The notes beneath the pieces are model-generated. The model was not told the origin of the DNA. It did not search any database and was given only the letters and a program-made list of their open reading frames with translations. From an uncultured Candidatus Melainabacteria bacterium (GTDB lineage Bacteria > Cyanobacteriota > Vampirovibrionia > Gastranaerophilales > Gastranaerophilaceae), in contig CAMHMW010000130.1 in assembly GCA_946186335.1 (NCBI GenBank), forward strand, positions 1 to 5,004: a stretch of 5,004 nt of DNA, given 5' to 3'. This document shows, piece after piece, positions 1-5,004 of the stretch (positions are counted from its first letter, which is position 1; each line of letters begins with the position of its first letter). The position numbers and the translations under genes are program-made.

Positions 1-843
1 GTCTTTTATTTTTTGTATAAATTCTTTTTGAAGTTCGGGGCTGATTTTGTGCAGAATATTTACAAGATTACAGGTGAAATGTGCGTAATGAATTGATTTG
101 AATTTGTCAAAATAACCGCTGTTTGTCAGAATTTCTTCTGCCATACCGAAGGCTTTAAATACATCGTAAACTTTCCTGTGTTTTATTGCGGTAATTGCAT
201 CGGGGCGGTTTATTGTGTAACAATAATATGGTATTGGCAGGTAATTTATTCTTTTTGCTTTAACATAAACTTCTGCCCAGTGGACAACATCCTGATTATT
301 CAAATCTTTTACAAATGAAATATCTTTAATCAAATCAGTTGAATAAAATTTTAACCATGTTGCAACGGGGAAAAATCTGTAAACAAACGCATCTGCTGTT
401 TCGGCATTGAAAGATGATTCCCCGTATTTTTGTGCGATATTTGGGAAATGTTGTCTTATGGCGTTTTTTACCCCGTCAACAGAGCGTAAAAAATCAAAAA
501 CAACGACATCTGAATTGTGTTTTTCTGCGTAATTATATAAACCCTCGAGAGTGTTTTTTGCGATAAAATCGTCAGAATCCACAAACATTGTGTATTTGCC
601 TGTAACGTGTTTCATAGCAGTGTTTCGGGCTTCCGATAATCCTGAATTTTCCTGATGAATTACTTTAATTTTGGGATATTTTTTTGCATATTCATCGAGA
701 ATTTTCCCGCTGTTGTCGGTTGAACCATCATCCACGCAAATAATTTCATAATCAAGTTTAAAGGTTTGGTCTAAAATTGAATTCAGACATCTCGGTAAAT
801 ATTTTTCTACGTTATAAACAGGAACGGTAACCGATACTTCCAT
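1..843 (-). CDS. Family 2 glycosyltransferase (GT-A fold), C-terminus beyond window
   Basis: Translating the minus strand from the ATG at 841-843 gives 281 codons with no stop, so the gene runs off the left edge. The N-terminus (MEVSVTVPVYNVEKYLPRCL) is the typical first strand and helix of GT2 enzymes. CVDDGSTDNS (residues 36-45) is the nucleotide-sugar pocket, GLSEARN (68-74) a conserved GT2 segment, and VDSDD (88-92) the DxD-type metal and nucleotide-diphosphate site. NQDVVHWAEVYVKAK (183-197) sits where the catalytic-base acidic motif is expected, probably D185, and RPDAIT (213-218) matches the usual acceptor-side segment. No membrane helix is seen in the visible part, so it is probably a cytosolic or membrane-peripheral enzyme moving a sugar from a nucleotide donor to a surface-glycan intermediate. 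Donor and acceptor cannot be told. It begins 10 bp after the regulator gene, with AGGA overlapping that gene's stop, which implies one operon and coupled translation. The family is sure; the specific activity is unknown. Confidence 0.93.
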   Translation of the reverse strand, partial: MEVSVTVPVYNVEKYLPRCLNSILDQTFKLDYEIICVDDGSTDNSGKILDEYAKKYPKIKVIHQENSGLSEARNTAMKHVTGKYTMFVDSDDFIAKNTLEGLYNYAEKHNSDVVVFDFLRSVDGVKNAIRQHFPNIAQKYGESSFNAETADAFVYRFFPVATWLKFYSTDLIKDISFVKDLNNQDVVHWAEVYVKAKRINYLPIPYYCYTINRPDAITAIKHRKVYDVFKAFGMAEEILTNSGYFDKFKSIHYAHFTCNLVNILHKISPELQKEFIQKIKD

Positions 844-851
844 AAAACAAA

Positions 852-855
852 TCCT
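852..855 (-). promoter_or_regulatory. Ribosome binding site of the glycosyltransferase, overlapping the upstream stop codon
   Basis: Read on the minus strand, AGGA lies 8 nt before the ATG at 841-843 and shares bases with the TAG stop (854-856) of the regulator gene. Ribosomes finishing the regulator therefore end on this site, which supports translational coupling and supports the chosen start. Confidence 0.6.
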
Positions 856-2155
856 ATATATTAAACTCTTTCATAAATTCATTAACCCATTTAATAAGGT
901 TTGGAATTTCGTACGGCTTTGGCAGATATAAATCAGCACCGGTATTCAGGACAAGTTCTTTATCGTGAATAATTGAGGTCACAATTATTTTTGAATTTTT
1001 AAATTTGTCCTGTTGTTTAAGGCTGTAACACAGATTTAAGCCGTTTTTCTTTTCCAAATCTCCCGCATCAACAATAATCAAAGCCGGAACATCATCCTCC
1101 TGCGGAATTTTGTATTCGTTTACAATTTCTGTTTTATACCCCTGAAGATTTAAAATCGTATTTAACAAAACACTCAGGGCATCATCGGGTTCAAATATCA
1201 AAATTTTGTTGTTGTATTCTTTTGAAAGAACTGAGTCAACCCCTTCAATTTTGGGTCTTTCCATCAGATAATTTGAACGTGCCGGAACATCTGCCATTTC
1301 GTGAATTTGAACTAAGGTGTTTAAAACTTGTGCGGTATCTTTGTATTTTGTAAATTCGTTTGTTATAACGCTGATGGTTGAGTGAACAAAATTTGCACGG
1401 CATCCTGCGTATTCATCACCCTGCAAAATCATATAACCTCTGTCTAAATCGTGTTCGGCATAAAACTTATTTGCAACCGAATCAAAAGCAAAAATCAGAA
1501 AACGTGCAAGTTTTTCGGCTTTAAATGTATCAGTAATTGCAACAAAAATATTTTCGCTTAACTTACCCAGATAATCATTTTCCCCCAAAGATGCTTTTAT
1601 AATAGCCCCGTAGGTTTGCAAAAGTTTATCCGAGGCAAGTTCGGTATATGCCTGTTTATACTGTTCAAAATTTTCAATACTGATATATAATATTGCCCAT
1701 TCGTTTTGTTCGGACAGCATTCTTTTTATGGCACGCATTGTGTAATTTTTGTTTGGCAAAAGTTCTTTCCCGTCAGAATTTGATTCGTATTCACGACGAA
1801 GATGTGCGGTCATTCTGACTTTAAATTCATCTGAACTAACGGGTTCAGAGAGAAAATCATCTGCTCCGCTTTCCAAAACTTTTATTCTGTCGTTTCGGTC
1901 GGCGGATTTTGACATTGCAACAATAACGGGACGCATGTTATATGTTAATGCTCTGACCTGCTTGCAAAAATCCGATAAGTCATCATCAAAACTGTCTGAA
2001 ATAATTATCAAATCAGGCTCTTTGTCCTGAATGATTTTAATTGCGGTTATTAAATCTTTTGAAATTATGACAGCATTGGTCTTTGATTCCAGAAGTTTTT
2101 TGTATTTGGTGGATAATTCAAGTCTTTTATCAATAATAAGTGTTACTGATTGCAT
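854..2155 (-). CDS. Response-regulator-like protein, REC - degenerate GGDEF - REC
   Basis: This 433-residue cytosolic protein has three domains. REC1 (about 1-120) has acidic D9, phospho-acceptor candidate D54 (IISDS), S82 and the GADDFLSEP segment (97-105). The invariant Lys of the usual KP pair is Glu (E104), and the second acidic residue of the usual DD pair is K10. The middle (about 130-300) has a GGDEF-domain outline: LPNKNY at 133-138, YISIENFEQYK near 157-167, and ENDYLGKLSENIF at 192-204. The catalytic GGDEF reads SENIF (200-204), so c-di-GMP synthesis is unlikely. REC2 (about 316-433) looks more intact: E322/D324/D325, D363 (IIVDAGD), T393/S394 and LPKP with K413. There is no DNA-binding domain, so output is probably through protein contact or ligand binding. 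The start codon has a GAGG 5 nt upstream, inside the kinase gene, and the two genes overlap by 13 bp; the adjoining kinase is the obvious phosphodonor. Domain calls are firm for both RECs, good for GGDEF; the function is unknown. Confidence 0.88.
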   Translation of the reverse strand: MQSVTLIIDKRLELSTKYKKLLESKTNAVIISKDLITAIKIIQDKEPDLIIISDSFDDDLSDFCKQVRALTYNMRPVIVAMSKSADRNDRIKVLESGADDFLSEPVSSDEFKVRMTAHLRREYESNSDGKELLPNKNYTMRAIKRMLSEQNEWAILYISIENFEQYKQAYTELASDKLLQTYGAIIKASLGENDYLGKLSENIFVAITDTFKAEKLARFLIFAFDSVANKFYAEHDLDRGYMILQGDEYAGCRANFVHSTISVITNEFTKYKDTAQVLNTLVQIHEMADVPARSNYLMERPKIEGVDSVLSKEYNNKILIFEPDDALSVLLNTILNLQGYKTEIVNEYKIPQEDDVPALIIVDAGDLEKKNGLNLCYSLKQQDKFKNSKIIVTSIIHDKELVLNTGADLYLPKPYEIPNLIKWVNEFMKEFNI

Positions 2156-2883
2156 TTCATCCTCGCTTGTTCTTCAATATTTAATATAGGAAATCTAACG
2201 GTGAAGGTTATATTACTGTATTCTGTTCCCTCAATAGGTGTTGATTTTACGGAGATTTCACCCTTCATTTTTTCAACAAGATTTTTTGTGATGTATAAAC
2301 CAAGTCCGCTGCCTTGTACTTTTCTTGTCAGCGGATTGTCTATTCTTGCAAATTTTGTAAAAATTTTGTCGTAATCTACTTCATCAAGCCCTATACCGAC
2401 ATTTGAAACTTCTATTACAACTTTGTTGTTATCAATTTTTGTATTTATAACGGTTATATTTCCGCCAAGCGAATATTTTGCACTGTTTTCAATCAGGTTT
2501 GTCATGATTTGCTGAAATTTGTCTTTATCAACAAAAATATTAGGGGTTGACGGTTTGAAATTAAATTCAAATTCCTGATTTGGATATTGTGCTTTTACAA
2601 CCGATATAACCTGTTCAATTGCAGGTTTAATATTTAATTCGTTAAAAACAATATTGTTAGTGCCTTGAAGTTTTGTGACAGACAGCATATTTTCAACCAG
2701 GTGAATAAGCCGGTTTGACTGTTCTTCTATGATTTTGATAAACTTCTTCTTATTTTCATCATCAAGTTTATCCCATGATGCCAGCATAGTTTGGGAAAAC
2801 CCCCTGATAGATGTCAGCGGCGTTCTGAGTTCATGGCTGACGGTTGAAATAAAATCTTCGTAATTTTTTTCAATATCGTTCAT
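2143..2883 (-). CDS. Soluble histidine kinase core without sensor domain
   Basis: This 246-residue protein is only a two-component kinase core. The H-box SHELRTPLTSIRG puts the phospho-accepting His at residue 17. The dimerisation helices run to about residue 72, followed by the ATP-binding domain with N-box NLIENSAKYS (129-138), G1 box NVGIG (161-165), F-box IFTKF (174-178), G2 box GSGLGLYITK (191-200) and a closing GT at 219-220. The class is HisKA plus HATPase_c. It has no transmembrane helix, PAS, GAF or HAMP region: only 16 residues precede the His, and a TGA closes the frame four codons upstream of the ATG, so no longer reading is available. Signal input must come from a partner protein, or the gene has lost its sensor. 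The G1 Asp is replaced by Asn161, an occasional variant in the family. The product should act on the regulator whose start lies inside this gene's 3' end. No Shine-Dalgarno is visible before the ATG, and a promoter lies directly upstream. Confidence 0.92.
   Translation of the reverse strand: MNDIEKNYEDFISTVSHELRTPLTSIRGFSQTMLASWDKLDDENKKKFIKIIEEQSNRLIHLVENMLSVTKLQGTNNIVFNELNIKPAIEQVISVVKAQYPNQEFEFNFKPSTPNIFVDKDKFQQIMTNLIENSAKYSLGGNITVINTKIDNNKVVIEVSNVGIGLDEVDYDKIFTKFARIDNPLTRKVQGSGLGLYITKNLVEKMKGEISVKSTPIEGTEYSNITFTVRFPILNIEEQARMKCNQ
2161..2164 (-). promoter_or_regulatory. Ribosome binding site of the regulator gene, inside the kinase gene
   Basis: GAGG on the minus strand lies 5 nt before the regulator ATG (2153-2155) and within the last codons of the kinase, whose stop (2143-2145) lies beyond that ATG. 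The 13-bp overlap and embedded site indicate coupled synthesis of kinase and regulator, and fix the regulator start. Confidence 0.65.
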
Positions 2884-2889
2884 AAAAGA

Positions 2890-2918
2890 ATTATATCACA
2901 ATTTTGAAGGGATGAAAA
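2890..2918 (-). promoter_or_regulatory. Sigma-70-type promoter abutting the kinase ATG
   Basis: On the minus strand the -10 box is a perfect TATAAT (2890-2895). Seventeen bases upstream is TTTTCA (2913-2918), a 4 of 6 match to the -35 consensus. Counting the usual distance from the -10 box puts the transcription start at about 2883, the A of the kinase ATG. With no Shine-Dalgarno present, this predicts a leaderless mRNA for the kinase - regulator - glycosyltransferase operon. The -35 overlaps the T-run of the hairpin just upstream. Confidence 0.55.
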
Positions 2919-2940
2919 ACCGTCGGGTTAAAAGCCCAAC
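2915..2940 (-). terminator. Hairpin plus T-run, candidate terminator or REP-like repeat
   Basis: On the minus strand GTTGGG pairs with CCCGAC (one G-T pair) around a 7-nt loop (2922-2940). After two G residues comes a run of five T (2915-2919). The six-pair stem with T-run resembles a weak intrinsic terminator that could stop read-through from the dehydrogenase before the kinase promoter. The sequence also resembles short GGGCTTT..CCC hairpin repeats scattered through many bacterial genomes (recalled, not searched), so it may be a repeat copy rather than a dedicated terminator. Confidence 0.4.
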
Positions 2941-3032
2941 CTACAAAGTTGCTTTCCCCTGCTCGGTGGAAGAATATTGAAGAAATTAAACTTGGTTATG
3001 TGCTATTTAGCATCAAATTTACCAAAAACCTC

Positions 3033-3101
3033 GTCATTCAGAGGGCTTTAGCCCGAAGAATCTGTTTTATATAATAGATTCTTCGCTTCGCTCAGAATGA
3101 C
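3033..3101. repeat. Mosaic inverted repeat, REP/MITE-like, possible terminator for the dehydrogenase
   Basis: The 69-bp element begins with GTCATTC and ends with GAATGAC. The outer arms 3033-3043 and 3091-3101 pair with one mismatch. The inner arms 3054-3063 (CGAAGAATCT) and 3076-3085 (AGATTCTTCG) pair perfectly in 10 bp around an AT-only 12-nt loop. Between outer and inner arms the two sides differ: the left holds its own small hairpin GGGCTTTAGCCC (3043-3054), while the right carries a second copy of CTTCG. On the minus strand a T5 run (3024-3028) follows the foldback by four bases, so it could end the dehydrogenase transcript, 35 bp after that gene's stop. The GTCATTC..GAAGAATC type of sequence is a familiar dispersed foldback in several bacterial genomes (from memory). 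It has no coding content. Confidence 0.7.
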
Positions 3102-3136
3102 AGTTCTTTTAACCTGTAACATTGTATATCGTTACC

Positions 3137-4438
3137 TTAAACTTTCCCGATTTGGAAATATTCAATTTCTTTTTCCTGCATACGGCTTGCATCATACTGG
3201 TTTCTGCCGTCAAATATAACAGGATTTTTCAGTAAGTTTTTCATTTTGTCAAAATCGGGACGTCTAAATTCGTTCCATTCTGTTAAAAGAAGCAGAGCAT
3301 CAGCATTTTCAAGTGCCGAGTATGCTGATTTTGAATACTCAATTTTATCCTCAAAATAGAATTTTGCGCAGTCAAAAGCTTTTGGGTCATAGGCTTTAAC
3401 TTTTGCCCCGCATTTTAAAAGTTCATTAATAACGGTTATTGCGGGAGCTTCTCTCATATCATTTGTTTTTGGTTTAAAAGCAAGTCCCCATACTGCAAAG
3501 GTTTTTCCGCCCAAATCTTTCCCGAATTTTGCAAAAATTTTGTTTAAGAAAAGTTGTCGTTGCTTTTTATTTGCAATATCAGCGGCTTTAACAATACTCA
3601 TGTCGCAGCCGTTATCGTTACCTGTTTTAATAAGAGCCTTAACGTCTTTGGGGAAACAACTTCCGCCATAGCCCAAACCGGGGAACAAAAATCTGTTGCC
3701 GATACGGCTGTCGGTTGACATACCGACCCTCACCATTTCGGCATCAGCTCCGACTTTTTCGCATAAGTTTGCAATTTCGTTCATAAATGATATTTTTGTA
3801 GCAAGGAAAGAGTTTGCCGCATATTTTGTCATTTCTGCGGATTTTACATCCATAACGATTACCCTGTTACCTGTTCTGAAAAACGGTGCATAAATATCCT
3901 GCATAATTCTTGTTGCTTTTTCGGAGTTTGAACCTATAACAACTCTGTCGGGGTGTAAGAAATCGTCAACCGCATTACCCTGTTTCAAAAATTCGGGGTT
4001 AGAAACAACATCAAATGGGTATGTAGTATTTTCTTTTATCAGTTTTGTAACGTTATCAGCAGTACCGACAGGAACGGTTGATTTATCAACAATAACTTTG
4101 TATCCGTTCATGGATTCTGCAATTGATTTTGCAACCTGATATACATATTGTAAATCGGCAGAACCGTCTTCACCCTGCGGAGTTCCAACGGCAATGAAAC
4201 AAACTTCCGATACTTTTACTGCATTGTCTAAGTTTGTCGAAAACGTCAGACGGTCTTCCAAGACGTTTGATTTAACCAGTTCGTCAAGTCCCGGTTCATA
4301 AATCGGTATAATACCGTTTTTAAGTTTTTCAAGTTTTTGTGCATCTTTATCAACACAGATAACGTCGTTACCCATATCTGCAAGACATGCTCCAACTACC
4401 AATCCTACGTATCCTGTTCCGATTACGGTTATTCTCAT
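3137..4438 (-). CDS. ugd: UDP-glucose 6-dehydrogenase
   Basis: A complete 433-residue enzyme, the normal length for bacterial UDP-glucose dehydrogenases. It oxidises UDP-glucose to UDP-glucuronate with two NAD+, in the cytosol. The N-terminal Rossmann fold has GTGYVGL (7-13) and D30 at the end of strand 2 for NAD ribose. KSTVPVGT (119-126) and NPEFL (147-151, catalytic E149) follow. The central helix holds KYAAN (K205, N209), and GYGGSCFPKD (256-265) carries the catalytic nucleophile Cys261 with K264 and D265. The C-terminal UDP-binding domain has FKPKTNDMREAP (321-332). All catalytic residues I can place are present. Related UDP-ManNAc dehydrogenases share the fold, but the GYGGSCFPKD and FKPKTND forms and the length favour the glucose enzyme. 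The ATG is supported by AAGGAG six bases upstream. Its product feeds acidic surface polysaccharides or UDP-pentose and UDP-galacturonate routes, fitting the nearby glycosyltransferase. Confidence 0.96.
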   Translation of the reverse strand: MRITVIGTGYVGLVVGACLADMGNDVICVDKDAQKLEKLKNGIIPIYEPGLDELVKSNVLEDRLTFSTNLDNAVKVSEVCFIAVGTPQGEDGSADLQYVYQVAKSIAESMNGYKVIVDKSTVPVGTADNVTKLIKENTTYPFDVVSNPEFLKQGNAVDDFLHPDRVVIGSNSEKATRIMQDIYAPFFRTGNRVIVMDVKSAEMTKYAANSFLATKISFMNEIANLCEKVGADAEMVRVGMSTDSRIGNRFLFPGLGYGGSCFPKDVKALIKTGNDNGCDMSIVKAADIANKKQRQLFLNKIFAKFGKDLGGKTFAVWGLAFKPKTNDMREAPAITVINELLKCGAKVKAYDPKAFDCAKFYFEDKIEYSKSAYSALENADALLLLTEWNEFRRPDFDKMKNLLKNPVIFDGRNQYDASRMQEKEIEYFQIGKV

Positions 4439-4444
4439 TTCTTT

Positions 4445-4450
4445 CTCCTT
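4445..4450 (-). promoter_or_regulatory. Strong Shine-Dalgarno of ugd
   Basis: AAGGAG on the minus strand, six bases before the ATG at 4436-4438. It is the best ribosome binding site in the window and decides the ugd start. Confidence 0.8.
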
Positions 4451-4461
4451 ATATTACATTC

Positions 4462-4470
4462 ATAATAGCA
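4462..4470 (-). promoter_or_regulatory. Candidate extended -10 promoter for ugd
   Basis: TGCTATTAT on the minus strand matches the extended -10 form (TG, one base, then a 5 of 6 match to TATAAT). It lies between the stop of the radical SAM gene and the ugd Shine-Dalgarno, and would give a leader of about 17 nt. No good -35 box is seen at 16-18 bp. AT-rich sequence yields such matches by chance, and ugd could equally be read from the upstream gene, since no terminator hairpin is visible in the 57-bp gap. Confidence 0.35.
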
Positions 4471-4496
4471 CGAAATTTGCGTTTTTAACTTATAAA

Positions 4497-5004
4497 TTAC
4501 TCATAAATTACCCACTCACTCAATTCTCTTTTTGATTGCTTCCAAGGATGATTAAACGTACGCCCTTTTATGTTACAATACCTGCAAAACGGCATTGGTC
4601 TAGATAAGAATTCGAGTAATTCTTCTCCCGTTTCAGCTTTGTATATATCTATTCCATCTTTTTCGGTTAATTCAAGATTGTATCCGAAATATTTATTAAA
4701 ATGCTCAATATTTGGAGCAACTGTACAAGGATATAACCTGCCTTTTTTGAGCATAACACAATTATTTGCATGGAAACAATTAATAAAGCTCTTCACCGGA
4801 TTCTGTTCTCCATTTATGTCCAATGGAATATGATAACTCGTTTTTAAAACTTCTCCTGTCGCACCGTAAAATTCTATTTTTACGTCGTATTTTTGCGCTG
4901 TTTCCTGAATTTTTTCATATTTTATTTTAAGAGGATATTTTGTTATTACAATAACAATACCATTTTCCTTACATGCTTTCCAAAAATTATCTTTTTGTAT
5001 TGTT
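4497..5004 (-). CDS. Radical SAM/SPASM-type protein, C-terminal 168 residues
   Basis: The frame is open from the right edge to the TAA at 4497-4499, giving 168 residues; the N-terminus, including any CxxxCxxC SAM cluster, lies outside the window. The visible part starts with barrel-like sequence (GIVIVITKYPLKIKYEKI, 15-32). It then has a cysteine set: C76, C82 and C93 around KKGRLYPC, then FCRYC (C140, C143). C76-x11-G-x4-C93 followed by Cys-x2-Cys matches the auxiliary Fe-S cluster pattern of SPASM or twitch domains. The segment INCFHANNC..LYPCTVAPNIEHFNKYF and the end FCRYCNIKG..WKQSKRELSEW resemble, from memory, radical SAM proteins in surface-polysaccharide gene clusters; their reaction is not known to me. 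The radical SAM call is inferred because the catalytic half is unseen. A TTG at 4821-4823 could be read as a start, but the frame continues upstream with matching protein sequence, so it is not the true start. Confidence 0.72.
   Translation of the reverse strand, partial: TIQKDNFWKACKENGIVIVITKYPLKIKYEKIQETAQKYDVKIEFYGATGEVLKTSYHIPLDINGEQNPVKSFINCFHANNCVMLKKGRLYPCTVAPNIEHFNKYFGYNLELTEKDGIDIYKAETGEELLEFLSRPMPFCRYCNIKGRTFNHPWKQSKRELSEWVIYE

Noticed and set aside
1749..2030. Plus-strand open frame of 93 codons
   Set aside because: It lies wholly opposite the REC1-coding part of the regulator gene; Ser/Lys-rich antisense sequence with no recognisable domain.
854..2155. Active diguanylate cyclase
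   Set aside because: The GGDEF motif reads SENIF, without the glycines and acidic residues needed for catalysis.
2150..2374. Plus-strand open frame of 74 codons
   Set aside because: Antisense shadow of the kinase ATP-binding domain.
3000..3013. Small palindrome TGCTATTTAGCA as a terminator or operator
   Set aside because: Only a five-pair AT-rich stem with a two-base centre and no adjoining T-run on the minus strand; expected by chance in this composition.
2884..3136. Riboswitch, tRNA or small gene in the intergenic gap
   Set aside because: No cloverleaf, known aptamer core or start codon with an open frame is visible beyond the two hairpin elements. There is no array of regularly spaced repeats, so not a CRISPR either.
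3696..3893. Plus-strand open frame of 65 codons
   Set aside because: Antisense to the central region of ugd, which is clearly the real gene.
4497..4823. A separate 108-residue protein starting at TTG 4821-4823
   Set aside because: The frame is open to the window edge and the upstream 60 residues read as continuous protein; there is no good ribosome binding site at the TTG.
4570..4833. Plus-strand open frame of 87 codons
   Set aside because: Antisense to the radical SAM C-terminus, which has the conserved cysteine pattern.

Overview
The window is an AT-rich bacterial stretch in which every supportable gene lies on the minus strand, so it reads from high to low coordinates. Gene order in reading direction: the C-terminal part of a radical SAM/SPASM-type protein (cut by the right edge), UDP-glucose 6-dehydrogenase, a 253-bp gap holding two hairpin repeats, a sensorless histidine kinase, a response-regulator-like protein with the order REC - degenerate GGDEF - REC, and a family 2 glycosyltransferase cut by the left edge. 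No RNA gene, CRISPR array or transposase is visible. The organism cannot be fixed from sequence alone. AT-rich codon use, the kinase H-box context and the interspersed hairpin repeats would suit an uncultured gut lineage such as Gastranaerophilales/Melainabacteria or a low-GC Firmicute. This is a low-confidence impression from memory.

Right half (about 3137-5004): the radical SAM C-terminus carries an auxiliary Fe-S cysteine set (Cys-x11-Gly-x4-Cys, then Cys-x2-Cys) resembling proteins often found in surface-polysaccharide loci. It is followed 57 bp later by a complete, apparently fully active UDP-glucose dehydrogenase with a strong Shine-Dalgarno and its own candidate extended -10 promoter. 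UDP-glucuronate is a precursor for acidic capsule or other cell-surface glycans.

Centre (2884-3136): this non-coding gap holds a long mosaic inverted repeat just after the dehydrogenase. A shorter hairpin with a T-run follows, just before a promoter whose predicted start point coincides with the kinase ATG. It therefore looks like a transcriptional boundary: terminator-like elements, then a new start that may produce a leaderless mRNA.

Left half (1-2883): kinase, regulator and glycosyltransferase form a tight operon. Kinase and regulator overlap by 13 bp, and the regulator stop codon overlaps the glycosyltransferase ribosome binding site. The kinase has almost no sequence before its phospho-accepting His and no membrane segment. 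The regulator has no DNA-binding domain; its GGDEF signature is SENIF, and its first receiver has lost the invariant Lys. The most notable point in the window is this pairing: a soluble phosphorelay with a pseudo-enzymatic output, translationally coupled to a glycosyltransferase and sitting beside a nucleotide-sugar gene. One reading is post-translational control of a surface glycan, but that is inference.
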